DNA from: Anticarsia gemmatalis
Lineage: Eukaryota > Arthropoda > Insecta > Lepidoptera > Erebidae
Assembly (NCBI RefSeq): GCF_050436995.1
Contig: NC_134764.1
Location: forward strand, 62,001-126,000
Direction: 5' to 3'
Length of the DNA: 64,000 bases
This document shows positions 12,765 to 25,010 of this stretch, piece by piece. The notes beneath the pieces are model-generated. The model saw only the letters and a program-made list of their open reading frames with translations, ran no database searches and was not told the origin of the DNA. Each line of letters begins with the position of its first letter. The stretch's first letter is position 1. The position numbers and the translations under genes were made by a program.

Positions 12765-12858
12765 CACCGGCACACGGGCACACCGGCAGCACATCGGCAC
12801 ATGGGCACATGGGCACACGGCCACACGGACACACGGGCACACGGTACACGGACACGGC
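12765..12858. repeat. 8-9-bp CACACGGG-type tandem repeat
   Basis: About ten degenerate copies of an 8-9-bp unit (CACACGGG / CACATGGG / CACACCGG) run head to tail. The short frames across it are repeat translations (for example HGHTATRTHGHT). Confidence 0.85.
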
Positions 12859-14130
12859 GGCGAGGCAGCGCGACAGTACGAGCCGAAATTATTTAGTGGT
12901 CAGATACGGTATGCCCTCGTTTGCAGTTGTTTTGATATGATGTCCGATGTTTTTGTATGATTTGTGTATTACTTTCAGCTGTACAGAATATACCTAGGTA
13001 CCTAGTTACCTACTTCATAATGAAAAAAAAATTAAGTCAGATGACGACGAATAAGATATTTTACGAGTCCCCCGTTAGAGAGACAAGTAAGTAAAGAACA
13101 AATCAAAGGAAATCAAGTCGAAATTGGCTTCCACACGCTGTCCCAGATGAATGAGTCCAATCTAGCGCCTATGATGGCAATGTGCAGACGAATCGACTCG
13201 TATTGGCACGAGCGTGTGAATGTGTGATGTATGATGCAATATTGCGTATGACTCGAAAACTAACACTTCACTGACTTCAAAATCTGCTGATTCATGTCAC
13301 CTATATTCCTTTAACCGTCACATATTTAAACGATCTGCAAACTATCAAAGCTTCCTTTTATCCACCCCCACACACAAACATATTTTTATTGTATCTACAC
13401 TAAACTCTGTATTTATGTATTTATGTATGTATGTTAACTCTAATTTAAACTCAAATGAACAACTACTAACTACACGAATAATCAATTATGTATGCTAAGG
13501 GTGCTAATTTAAATCTTATTTGATATTGGAATGGGATAAAACGAGACAGCCGTGTATATTCCACAATATAGTGTTTTCTGGGAAGGGGTGACCGATGGCG
13601 CCACTGCATACAAGTCTTGGCTTCAGGGAGTTACTGAGAATTCTTACAGAGTAACAGAGGCGCTATGTCTGGGAACTGAAGCCACATCTGACGTATAAAC
13701 CACACGATACAACGAGCTTGTTTGTCAGTTTGTCACACAATAGAGGGTTTAACAGGAATATCATTGGTATATAACAAGTACTCTTTGTTACCGAGTAACC
13801 AGAAATCACAATCGAATTTTGATTACTTTACTTTGTAAATGGTGCTATCAGACTATTAGACTTCCGGCCGCGACCTAGCGTATTATATTTTTCACACATA
13901 TAATACCAAAACAAAAGGTTAAAAAAACTGCCACATCAAATAATGCCAACATTTAAATCATGTGCAAAATAATAAAAAAGATAATTATACTACTATGTCA
14001 AACGCAGAGTCAGGCATTTGCCAGAATGTTAGATTGTAATTAAGTCTGTACTATCTTTAGTGATATCATAGTAAGATAGTAATGTGCCGAGACAAAGGCC
14101 CGTCTAATCAGGCGAGAGTGTACCTGCCTC

Positions 14131-14190
14131 TACCGCCGGCTACAGCCGGTTACAGCCGAGTAGAGCCGGTTATAGCCGGTTAGTACCGGT
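14131..14190. repeat. 10-bp tandem repeat, 6 copies
   Basis: Six 10-bp units in exact register fit TACAGCCGGT (core AGCCGGT). Substitutions occur, but I see no insertions or deletions. Confidence 0.9.
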
Positions 14191-16780
14191 AACTGTCGGA
14201 GCCAGACGATCGCCATGAAATCGCAATTTACGAGCGTCGTTATTTCACACTATGTAATTATACAGGTGGGTCTCAAAGTTGAAAATGTAAAGCCAAGTTA
14301 ACTATTTTAATGGTAAAAAGGAAAACTGTCTTTACCTTGAAGTATTAAAACTTGTTTAAGTATGATGCTATATGAGGCGTTGCTATTTTGGCGTCGACAG
14401 TAATCATACCTAACTGACTTTCATATTTTTCCTTCCTTGTTACGGCGTTACAAAGTGACGTTGCTATATACATTTATAATGGCGATAAAACACTATATTT
14501 TTTTATTTCACCGGAGTTTAAGACTTATTTCCTATTTTATTAAATCCATATTTCACTTATAAAACCAGTTCACTAGTTCTATATCACGTAAATAATAAAA
14601 TATCAGATTCATACTCCGCGGGAGGTGCAAATAGTTAGCATGTGAGGTTTCAAACAAACTTGTCACGAGTCAGGACACAGTTCCAGGGAAAAATACGAAC
14701 AAAAACCAAACTATGGTCGTATATCACATAGTTTACAAACAAACAAACACACAAACAAACAAACATATCTTCTTCATTGCTAACGTGATGTAGTGTTTTT
14801 CACGTGCAGTTTGTGGGAATGAAAATAACATAAAAGGAAGTGCCTGAAATCCCAGGTATTTGTGTAGTCAATACAATAAAACTAAAATGCTGATAGAATT
14901 TAAAGTTCTTGGAAACTATGCATGAAAGGTATTGTGATTCGTTCATTTTATGCTCATGGGAAAGAAAAATCGGAATAGAGCTCGACTTCTTGAGGCTCTA
15001 CGGGCAAGTAGGGGCCAACTATCAGTCCAGGCAAGTCTACCTGCCGGTACTGTTCTGATTCACTTTTGTAGTAGTCAGGTAACGAGTAGGAAACTAGTAG
15101 TCACATAAACAGACAGTAAATTAACTGTTTACGTATTTAATGTCATGAAACACGCTGTGGTTAGTATTGGTACGTTGTAAATTGTGACAAAAACTAGCTA
15201 GCTATTAACCATGTATATCTGTCTTACTGTGTACTTGTGTACATACTGTGTACCGTGTTCTTGTGTATAGTGTGCTGTGTACAGTCAGCAACTCGCAGCT
15301 GTGTCACACATTGTTTGTTCTTCATTCGTTCGGTTCAAAGTAAAACGTTGCGCTCCTGTTATTCGTTAACTCATTTATTGATTAACTAGCTTTTGTCAAC
15401 GACTTCGTTAGTGCAGTATTGGCATTCTTTAGTTAGCTCAATCAGTCAGCTGATGCTGGTCACTTTTTTGAAATTGGATGTATGGGTTATGCCTTACGAT
15501 GTTTTTGCGATGCGTCGTCGCAACGCACAACACTGCGGCTTCGTCCATAGGTTTCAAAGATAGCCTGTGCGCAAAGCAACTCTTTGTTATTTTAAAACAA
15601 ATTTGATGAAACGCAAGATTTCTGCTGCCAATCTTCAAGCTCAGGTTGTTTGAATGCATGTAGTATTTGCAATAATAAAAAAGTAAAGTAGCTAATTGAA
15701 CTGTATCATAAATCAGGAACAACCAGAAGGTATAGTATAAATAAAAGCATTAAACGTATACAACTGTGATTCCTCTACATAAACGTAGATCAAAGGTGCT
15801 ATTTGACGTTGAATCAGTTTGTGTTACTTCACTACAATACGTACAATACGTAGAGCCGCACAGTCGTTCAATACCATCGAACAATGTGTGAAATTTTAAT
15901 TAACGCTCCGATGTGAGGAGATACACCCGCTCTCGGAGGCACAACTCACATATATGAGTTTTTTTCATCGCTGAATACAGACTCTAACAAACACTGGTAA
16001 AAAGGTATAGTGTAAGTTTTCTTTCGATTAACTTATTTTTTTTATAGATGTAACCGAAAGACGAACTATTATAAAAAAAAACAACAAATCAAATCCCGGT
16101 ATCACTTAATTTTATGGCGAATTTAATACTCTTTTGCTCCTTGCAAAAGTTCGGAAGGGTTAGATCAATAGAGAGATACTATACAAAAAATACGTGAAAA
16201 CTATCAGCCATCTTTAAAAATATTCTGGTCCATGTTACAATACGGATAACAATTAAGTGTAGGACAACAGGTCAGGTTCACGTACAAATACAATACACTT
16301 GGAGTTATATCGAGGACATTGTCTTGTTGACTCACTGAACGTTACTTTGATTAACTTGTCGCTATTATTGCTCAGTTGTTCACCTTTACACAAAACAATA
16401 GCACGCCGCTTTATTACAAGTCAATATGTTCCGAAATATTTGATATGAAGTTAAATGTTCTCAACCAACCGACATCATTTTAAATGAATTGTAGAAAATT
16501 AATACTGTGCTATTCTCAAGCGTTTTTCTTTCAGATTACGACTACGATATGTTTTCTAAACACGTTCAAAGATCTCAATCCGTAAGAGTTCTCAGTTACG
16601 CTCTCTATAAACTACCAATAAGTATTAAATTCACTTAAGTTTTCACTTTAAAGGTATTTCTAATGGAAGAAAATCTTGAACGCTCGTTGTAAAATAGCCG
16701 GTTCAGTGGAGGCGATCGTGTGCGAGTGAACTAATCGACATCGAAGCGATCGCTCCCTGCGCTATCGTTCGCCTTCACCC

Positions 16781-16830
16781 ACCGTCGCCCGCCGTCGCCT
16801 GACATCGCCTGACGTCGCCCGACGTCGCGC
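16781..16830. repeat. 10-bp tandem repeat, 5 copies
   Basis: Five 10-bp units in exact register fit GACGTCGCCC. It is CpG-rich. The 40 bp upstream contain looser relatives. Confidence 0.9.
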
Positions 16831-18408
16831 GCCAATCTAAAACACTCACGCGATGTCCTCACAAAGCGTTTTATTTCGCCAGCTCAGTAAGTACCCAAGT
16901 ATCGCCAATTTTACTCGAAGCTCACAAAATTTTATAGTCGCGAGTAAACGACGGAACGTGCCTACTGCCTTCCAGATAAACTATAGATTCTGGTGAACGT
17001 AATGAGACGACGGCAAATTACGAACGATTTTCTCAAGCTCCAAGTAAATGGTATTATCTCAGGTTCTTTTGTCTAGAGCCTTCAATAACACAGGTAATTC
17101 ATTAGACAAATGCCTCCGCCAGAGGTCAGCGACACCAATAATACAATTCAATGTGCGGGAACGTGCCTCGGCGCGGCGCGGCTCGTTGGACAAACATTAC
17201 ACGGAACATACAACCTTTGTTCTTATTCTATTCAAATAATACGACCGATATACACTGACCTCTCACCGTCTAAGCTAGATCCCCGCTTAGTTCTATAAAC
17301 TTACTGTGTCAGAGCGGAGGTGAGGTCCAAGATGAATGGTCGTATAAATATCGGAATGCGCGCGCGAAATCGTTTCAGTGATGGGATTGTGGGAGAATAA
17401 AATCGATTACCTTGGAAATATTCGATACGGATGACCTCCGCGACCTCCGCTTAATTGATTTTCCGTTTTAATCGTGAGAGGTAAACGTTGGGGTTTAATT
17501 GTATCGGCGCGGATTACGTCCGACATTATACTCAAAGTATCGCTTCGTGGAACAGATTACAATATATTTTCGTGTTGCGGAACCTTGTTGATGTAAGCGG
17601 TGCAAATCGGATCACAGTGTTGATACTGGCCGCGCGTGACGTTCTCATTCTATTTCCAGGTAGAGTGAAGGGTTATTGGGTTACCTTCATAGATTTTAGT
17701 GGAAGTGATGTCCTCGATGAATGTCAATTCTTGTTCAATTACCTGGAACCAAAATAAGTAGTATCCAAACTTAGTTAGTGTAGACACTCCTGTTTGTATG
17801 TCTTTTTGTAGTAATCCGAATAAGCATCTTGTGAAAGTTGGTGACGTGAGCGAATGAAGGCGTAGTTAGTGCTTAATGAGATGTCTGCTCGCGATATAAT
17901 GTAGTAGTTAAGAAAGTGTAACGTCTGACAATTGCGTGCTTATTTCACTCCGCGCACAGAAATGAACGTCTGAACAAACTCCAGCTTATTGCGTTATACT
18001 AATCAGTGTTGTGGAAATTGTACGTGTAATGTAAATAATTAATGAGAAAGAAAATACGTTCAGTAATTACGTCTGAATATCTCGTTCCTACTTATCAGAA
18101 TTGGAGCTAGTTGGAATAAAATAACACAAAAACTCGCTATTCCGTGAATTCAATTCGTTTATTTAAAGTTTGCACTCTTGTGAATCTTCCCAGAAATCTC
18201 ATTACCAATGACATTTTTTGTATAGTTTACAGACACTTAACCAATACTGACAATTCTCTGAAGTAAAATTACTTAACTGAAATACAATCCTAGCCGCCAC
18301 TTAGTTACAGCCACGAACGTTCGTATCTTAGCGAGTGTTGACTCACTTCGAAGTGTGTACTCAGCGCGGCACTCACCGAATAAAACCACCTAATTTCGTT
18401 ATCTGTAT

Positions 18409-18472
18409 CGAATACGTATCAATGTATCGATACATCGATACATCGATACATCGAGATATCGACTCGTATTCG
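18409..18472. promoter_or_regulatory. TATCGATA/CGATA cluster flanked by an inverted repeat
   Basis: An exact TATCGATA (18425-18432) begins an 8-bp tandem array (ATACATCG) that carries three CGATA motifs. The array is bracketed by the inverted 8-mers CGAATACG (18409-18416) and CGTATTCG (18465-18472). In Drosophila, TATCGATA is the DRE bound by DREF, and CGATA clusters are bound by the insulator protein BEAF-32. Use of these sites in this species is an inference. Confidence 0.4.
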
Positions 18473-18536
18473 CGAGCACGTTTACATTGACGATGTTTTT
18501 ATAACCGCACTCGCGCGACTACAAATTGGATGATTT

Positions 18537-19556
18537 GCGCTCGATTTACTTGCGTCATATTTGAGTAATAGGATTCAACGAGTAGATATCAATGGTGTAA
18601 GGTCTTCAGGTTCAGCTGTTTCTCTCGGCGTGCCTCAGGGTTCGATACTCGGTCCGTTTCTTTTTCTCGTATATATAAACGATCTCCCCTTTCAGGTGCA
18701 GGACTTATGTGATATTATATTATTTGCAGATGACACTTCACTCATTTTTAAAGTAGATCGTTCGAAGTCTTGTTTTATTGATATCAATAGTATTCTTGAA
18801 CAGGTCCACAACTGGTTCACTTGTAATAATCTGTTATTAAATTCTAACAAAACTAAGTGCATTAGGTTCACTATGCCCAACGCGAGGAATTCAGGTACTA
18901 ACATAGTCGTAAATGGGCAAACTATCGATTTGGTAGATTCGGCAACTTTTTTAGGTATCAGTCTGGATAGCAAGCTCCAATGGGGCCCTCAGATAGCGCA
19001 TCTCTCGGGGAGACTCAGCTCCGCCGCGTACGCAATCAGAAAAGTAAGACAGTTTGCTGGTGTGGATGCGGCAAGACTGGTTTACTTTAGTTATTTTCAC
19101 AGCGTCATGTCTTACGGTATATTACTGTGGGGTAAGGCTGCTGATATAGATGTTATTTTTGTCCTTCAAAAAAGAGCTATCCGTGCAATTTATAGTTTAG
19201 GAGCGCGAGACTCCTTGAGAGAGCTTTTTGGGCAGATAGGGATACTGACGGTGTCATCACAGTATGTGCTTGCAAACTTGTTGTATATAAAACAAAATTT
19301 AGGGACTTTCGCAACAAATAGCGATAGACACAATTATAACACTAGAAACAGACACAAATTAGTAGGTCCCCATCATCGTTTACACAAGGTACACAATTCG
19401 TTTGTAGGTCTCGGCATTCGTTTCTTCAACAAGCTTCCCAAGCACATCATGGATTTACCCCTGCCAAAATTCAAAGTTGCTGTTAAGGAACATCTCGTTA
19501 GGAAAGCTTATTACAGAATTGATGAGTATCTAAACGACAATAGCTCTTGGGATTAG
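18537..19556 (+). pseudogene. Reverse transcriptase, C-terminal part (truncated LINE ORF2)
   Basis: This frame encodes the back half of a non-LTR reverse transcriptase. Residues are numbered from the TTG at 18561. They show GVPQGS at 23-28, then PFLFLVYINDLP, the catalytic FADD box at 55-58 and the NSNKTKCIRF segment at 94-103. FLGISLDSKLQW follows at 130-141, and a C-terminal NYNTRNRHKL block at 258-267. The order and spacing fit jockey/CR1-like elements, and the NYNTRN block recalls Daphne-type LINEs. The N-terminal endonuclease and the RT fingers with the first catalytic aspartate are missing, so it cannot be an active enzyme. The remaining 331 codons are free of stops and frameshifts, which suggests a fairly recent insertion. 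There is no ATG at the start; translation from 18561 is not implied. Confidence 0.9.
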
Positions 19557-20090
19557 TCGCTCGCTTGATTAGGATTCTTTGAAATTAGGGAACTTTGCTA
19601 TAAATTGTATAAACTCAGTAGCAGTAGGTCTAATATTGTAAAATATGGGCAATTAATGATGCAAATAGGTGATGTTACGTACAATTTGATGTTATTCATA
19701 AAACTGTCACTTTTTTTTTCTTTTATAATGTTTACAACCAGTGTGCTCACTTGCTGCCCATATTCTTATTATCACATGCTAGTAGGTGCTCCCAACATAC
19801 GGTATGATCAGAGACTAATAAATAACCTAGCTATATTAATTTAACTTAATTGACGTTTAGTCTATATCGCTGATTGTTGGCAGCTCCTCGCATGATCAAT
19901 TATTGTATCAACCACATTGTAAAACTTTTGGCGATTGAGAAGAGTGGCCGTGAGTTTCTCGCTAGCTCTTCTCATAAGGCTCTACCCCCTTTCCGAGCTA
20001 GTGGTAGATTCAGTAATTGTAACGACTATCATAAGTGTCAATATTTGACCTAAATGAATAAATGATTTGATTTTGATTTTGATTTTGATG
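18537..20090 (+). mobile_element. 5'-truncated non-LTR retrotransposon (jockey superfamily)
   Basis: The element consists of the 3' part of a reverse-transcriptase ORF, a 3' UTR of about 530 bp and a tail of about four TTTTGA units (20064-20090). The LINE-like frame continues a few codons upstream of the first M-equivalent codon (ALDLLASYLSNR) and then stops being recognisable at about 18537. That marks the 5' truncation typical of target-primed reverse transcription. The 3' UTR is shared with the fragment at 5493-5651. I could not define a convincing target-site duplication. Confidence 0.85.
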
Positions 20091-20696
20091 AGTTTGAATT
20101 ACATTTGACGGAGGTGTGACTTATTACATTTTTATAAATATACTCAAGTATATTCGAGATCTTGTTTCTTTGTATTTAATTATCGGAATTATTTGATGCT
20201 CGCTTTTTATTAAAGGTTCTCATTCACTTACTGGCTGCTGTAATACATATCAGGAAAAAAATTTAACAAAACCTGTTGCCTGCTCGATGGATTTGGACAA
20301 TGACGACAATGGAATATACGACATAAAACAAAATTTGGTGTGGACATTGATGTTAATAAAGACGACATAATAATTATGCATAGCAATATCTATAGCCTTT
20401 TTGCGGAGCATGTTCCGCTTAAACATACTGAACAAACACATTGTGGTAATGGAAATACAACAGTAGTAACCTTGTCTATGAAACGCCATTGACTCCTAAT
20501 CTTCCTATAAAAATCATAAAGTATTAATTGTGTTCGAGTGCGAGTGGTAAGAAATGAATTCCAATTTTTTTAACTCTTTGTGGGAAAGAAGCAAGTATCC
20601 CAAAACTAAAAAGTAGTAAGTCACACATCTTTCCCTTCAACTGTCACTCGCATATACCATTACACGGGTTAATATCTTTATGCAAATATGGCGCAA

Positions 20697-20762
20697 GGGC
20701 ACGAGGGGCGGAGGGGGGGGGGTGAAGGTCGTAGTGCCGAGGGGGGCGCGGGAGGAGGGGGT
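20697..20762 (+). other. G-rich patch with G-quadruplex potential
   Basis: This segment contains G runs of 4, 11, 6, 3 and 5 on the + strand, the longest at about 20712-20722. Some loops exceed the canonical length. Open frames on both strands are low-complexity Gly/Arg or Pro and are not supported as genes. Confidence 0.5.
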
Positions 20763-22450
20763 CGTATGACTTTGACAGGCACACAAGTATTTAGGACGAG
20801 ACAGGCACTAATAATAAGGGTTGTCTCGACGCGAGGCGCGAGGCGCGGGCAGTATTCAGTAGGCACCGTCATGTACTGTGTGTGGGCGTTCAACACTGAA
20901 ATGTGTAATGTGATACTATTATACGCGTGTTGTTACTATGGCTGCTATTCAGAAGTCATTTGGTATGAGGAATTGTAGGTTGTTTTAGTATTTATACAGA
21001 TGTATAACGGCAAAAATCTTGTTATTAACAGCTAAGATGCGAATAACCACAGTTATAAAACTAATAACCACCTTCAACTTTTTGTTACCTGTCTAGTATG
21101 GATTTTTTAGTTAGATCAGACTTAAATAATAAATGAAATCATAAGTGGGTCGAATAGGGTTACAAACTATGTACGCAAGAGGAGACGCGTGGATCAGCTA
21201 GACGAACTCATTCACTACTATTCTACCTTGTAAAATAGTCTGCATAAGAACAATCTAATCTAAACTCCTTAGCGAACATAACAAAGCTAACATATTAATA
21301 TATAATGTAATTGCCAGTTCGTTAATAACGCGGGTTCTTGTGTGCGAACACAGTCGGTTTATCAGTTTACTCGTAAGACTGTTAGTACTGGTACAAACGA
21401 ACACTACGAACACTACGCTCTCATCTCCACGTTCCATCACTTTAATGCACATACACAATATACATAAATGACGCACTGCTCTACCTTCGCGGGAATACGT
21501 TGTAAAATATACTAGTCTTATATGTGACCTCGCTCGTGCACGTAGTATCTTTACTTTAGTATAACTAAAACATTTTTTTACCCACTGCATAAACTCCTCC
21601 TGTTTCAGCCAATCATCTCTAGTCTGAACCGCTCAAATGATTCGAAAATGTTGAATTTCACATTATATTACATCAAACAGTTGTAGGTTTCAGAAATTTT
21701 ATTAATGGATCACCGATACTGAAAAATGAACAAGAAAAATTTCAAAGTTTGCAAAGCTTAAAATTTTTGTTGCGGTTTTACCGTAAAATCTACACTGACA
21801 TACAAAAAACACATACACTTCCGCAATTCACAATATAAAATTACTAACAACATCTTATACGTTTTCACCATTTCATTTGATAGGTCACAGCGTGTGTCCA
21901 TAAACATGGTTCACGTGATTACGGCTCGTTTCCATTGTACCGCGAGTATGACGTGTCGTTACAAGAGGGCGTTAGTCATTGTGCTACCTTTATGTCGCCG
22001 CGGTAATATCGTGAGACTAATGTCACGACAAATGTGTGAAACATCGCTGGAAATGGACTGTTTATTTATACTTTTGTGTGTCAAATTATTATGATACACA
22101 TACGAAAATATGTAAAGAAATACGTTGGTTTGTAGATTCGATTTTAAGGAGAATTAAGTTTTTTTTAACATTTTCTAAACAAAGTGATTATACGAACTAT
22201 GAAAGCAGGTAAATTATATGTACATAAATGTGGCATACTCGTATTTGTCCGGATTGGATTTGCCACCCTGACAGTATACATAACACTAAAAATAGCCACA
22301 TTCAAAAATAGCTTAGGAGAAACAGTATAGAGTAACTGTCAAATTGGCACCTCTTGAAAATACATTCATAATGTGTAAAACTTTTGATGACGAGTGTGCA
22401 AAACTTGAAACTTATTAATGTAGTGAGTACATAGGTTGTGCCGCGGTAAA

Positions 22451-22480
22451 CTCGCGCACACTCGTGTACACTCGCGTACA
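22451..22480. repeat. 10-bp tandem repeat, 3 copies
   Basis: Three 10-bp units in register fit CTCGCGTACA. It is CpG-rich. Confidence 0.85.
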
Positions 22481-23002
22481 GTTAGCGAACAGTCGCAGCA
22501 GGATATCAAATAATTAAAACTTAGCTCCGACCCGACTGGCTCACTTCATTACTAAACTAATACGCAAACTTGTACACTTTCTGATGCGAAATAACTTATT
22601 TAAAACTTGTTTATCATAGTTTTGTGACGGATAAAAATTACTTTTTCACACGGATTTGAGAAGTTCCAAGCATGTATTATTTATTATCTTAAGCGAGGTT
22701 GCATTTTGGCTATTCACGTTCAGAGAAATCTCGTTCAAAAATTCCAAGTTGTATCTATTGAACATTTTATTTTTCAATAGTAGCGCATGTGACTGAGAAC
22801 GCAGTCGAATACTGGCAGTTTGACAATTCTCCTTAGATACATAGTTAATTATAATTAGCCGCAACATCAAGTCAAAGTAAAGCCGTGAATGGTTTCTAAT
22901 TGCAGCAGGCGGCGGTACGTGTCAGTAGTCACCGCGCTTTGAGCTGTGTGCACCTAATGTCAAGTTAATTACTCCTTTATCATGTTCCCCGCCAACTTGC
23001 AC

Positions 23003-23070
23003 GTGTGTGTCTGTCTGTCTGTTTGTCTGTGTGTCTGTCTTGTGTCTGTCTCTGTGTCTGTGTGTGTGTC
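23003..23070. repeat. Compound TG/TGTC microsatellite
   Basis: An irregular array of TGTC and TG units spans about 68 bp. Confidence 0.9.
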
Positions 23071-23329
23071 AGCCGCGGGAGGAGATAGGGAAACTCAAAT
23101 ATGTGATTTGTGTATCTACATTTAACTTTGCCGATTTGCCGTGGCTTGCTCTAATGTGGAAATTAGCTATTTACATATTGTGAAGGTCTGTGATTTGATT
23201 CTTGGAAGACGATTTGTATTAATGCGTTTTTCTTGTGAAATTTGTGATAACTTCGGGAATGTTTGGTAAAAACCAAAAAATATGAGCAATCAAAATCATT
23301 TCTTAATTTGACATCGATTTATTATATCA

Positions 23330-23540
23330 CTAGCTTTTACCCGCGACTTCGTCCGCTACCTGAATTTTCCCATGGAAATGCGTCATTTTCCCGGAATAAA
23401 AAGTAGCCTATGTTCTTTTCCGGGCATCTAAATATCTCCATACCAAATTTCATGCAAATTGGTTCAGTAGTTTAGGCGTGATTGAGTAACGGACAGACAG
23501 ACAGACAGAGTTACTTTCGCATTTACAATATTAGTATGGA
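23330..23540 (-). mobile_element. Non-autonomous Helitron (Lep1-like)
   Basis: On the minus strand the element begins TCCATACTAATATTGTAAAT and ends GGGTAAAAGCTAG. It therefore has a TC start and a CTAG (CTRR-type) end, and lies exactly between A and T. A (GTCT)n microsatellite follows the 5' end, as in other lepidopteran Lep1-type elements. It is about 211 bp with no coding capacity. The body contains the familiar tract beginning GAACCAATTTGCATGAAATT. Confidence 0.85.
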
Positions 23541-24954
23541 TTATAAGTTAAGTAACGATGACGACTATATGAATTCCGAAAGTCTACAGATTAGAGATCC
23601 TTAGAAACCGACGTGGAAATCAAACATGGTACAATGCGTTCTTCTGTCGCATGCTCTGTCAGCCTAAACTTCTAAGACAATCGTCTAATTGTACCTGTAT
23701 GTATGTGTTTCCTTCAGTGTGGTGCGGCAATTAGCAAGTGGGTGCATTTGACTGATCCACCTGTTACCGCCGTGCACCGCACTTGTATCGTTACTCGCTC
23801 GTCGTACCGATGTCTCACCGCTGTAGGCCGTAGTCGTGCCGCTGCCGTACTGCTTCTGTACTGTACATTGTATATAGTGATCATTTTATTCTGGTATACA
23901 CGAGCGATTCCGCTCTGCTTCAGATTTTTTCATATTCAATTTAATTAGCATTGGTTCAGCGGTTGAGATTAAGTCAAACTAGTCCATTGAAATGGTAATG
24001 TTTTTAGGTCTTTGCTTGCATTTTTCATACGCAGTTTTTTTATGCAAAATATTATATATAGTTTATAAAATAAAATGGTGTCCTCTGAAAAACTCAAACT
24101 TAAATGTAATTTATTAATGGACTAAACCGATAGACAAACAAACTGGAATTATATACGGATTAACTACCGTTGTTTCGCTGCTGTCGCTCAGCACGCCACT
24201 AGTGCACCGTGACGTGGTGACCGAGTGATAGCACAAGTTAGTGATGCGCTCCTCGCGTGAGAGCTCACAGGAAATCACATCTAATGTCGGTGGAACGTTC
24301 CATCATGGCGGTGTCGAGCTTGCGTGTTGTGACGACGGCTCAGTTCATTGGAATAGGGACGTTGTATTTGACTTTATATTGTAAATTGTGTTATAAGCAA
24401 CGTCATGGGAAACCTTGCAGTCACATAAAGGTTCCTTAAAGTCCCCAACACGTACTTGGCCAACGCTGTGCATGCTACGCCTTACCCCTATCTTGTTCAA
24501 GAAGATGATCCTTGTCTAGTAGTGGCACAATCATAGGTTACAAAACGGAAACAAGGCTAACACCTTCGTATCTTCATGATGTTACTAATTATTTCAAAAC
24601 GATACTTTAAGACATGTATTAATGTTACTTCCACTCAATTTATTTATTTGTAATTAATACCAGATGTCTTAAGATAGGCCAGAAAGCTAAGCAGTTGAAC
24701 AATTTGTACGATATTTTCTCTTCTCAGTTTGTCGAGGTAAGATATCAGTATTGCGACACGAACAGCGCTGAATTATTTATTTTGACAGCAGTTGCAAAAC
24801 TTGTATTGTTTAATTCGTAAGTAAATAAAGCGTACGTCACAAGTGTCAAGCGTGTTACGCGCTGGCACATGCCCAAGCTAATTCTCCATACATTCATGTA
24901 TGTATGTATGTTCGACGCTTATCACACACTTATTTATTTCGTATCACACGACAC

Positions 24955-25010
24955 GAGGGCGAGCGAGGGGGTGAGGCACCGGCGCGCGGGGGGCGGGAGG
25001 GGGTCTGCGA
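24955..25010 (+). other. G-rich patch
   Basis: GC-rich DNA with G runs of 4, 5, 6, 3 and 5. Translations on both strands are low-complexity. Confidence 0.45.

Larger units (their letters stand above)
5652..18536. other. Long non-coding stretch with scattered repeats
   Basis: I recognise no gene or RNA in these 12.9 kb. Open frames are under 105 codons, and several lie in GC-rich low-complexity DNA (8.1, 8.9, 11.9 kb). The named structures inside it are annotated separately. Stretches such as 10917-11110 and 17370-17480 have a mixed GC/AT texture with TAAT cores and could be conserved non-coding elements, but that needs a comparison I cannot run. The rest, for example 6.6-7.3, 9.5-10.9, 13.0-14.1 and 14.2-16.7 kb, shows nothing I can name. 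Confidence 0.55.
20091..23329. other. Non-coding region
   Basis: There is no recognisable gene. It holds a G-rich patch at about 20.7 kb, a 10-bp repeat at 22.45 kb and a TGTC-rich microsatellite at about 23.0 kb. The segments 21.0-22.4 kb and 22.5-22.98 kb show nothing I can name. Confidence 0.55.

Noticed and set aside
21255..21590. 111-codon minus-strand frame
   Set aside because: No recognisable motif and no supporting start or splice context.
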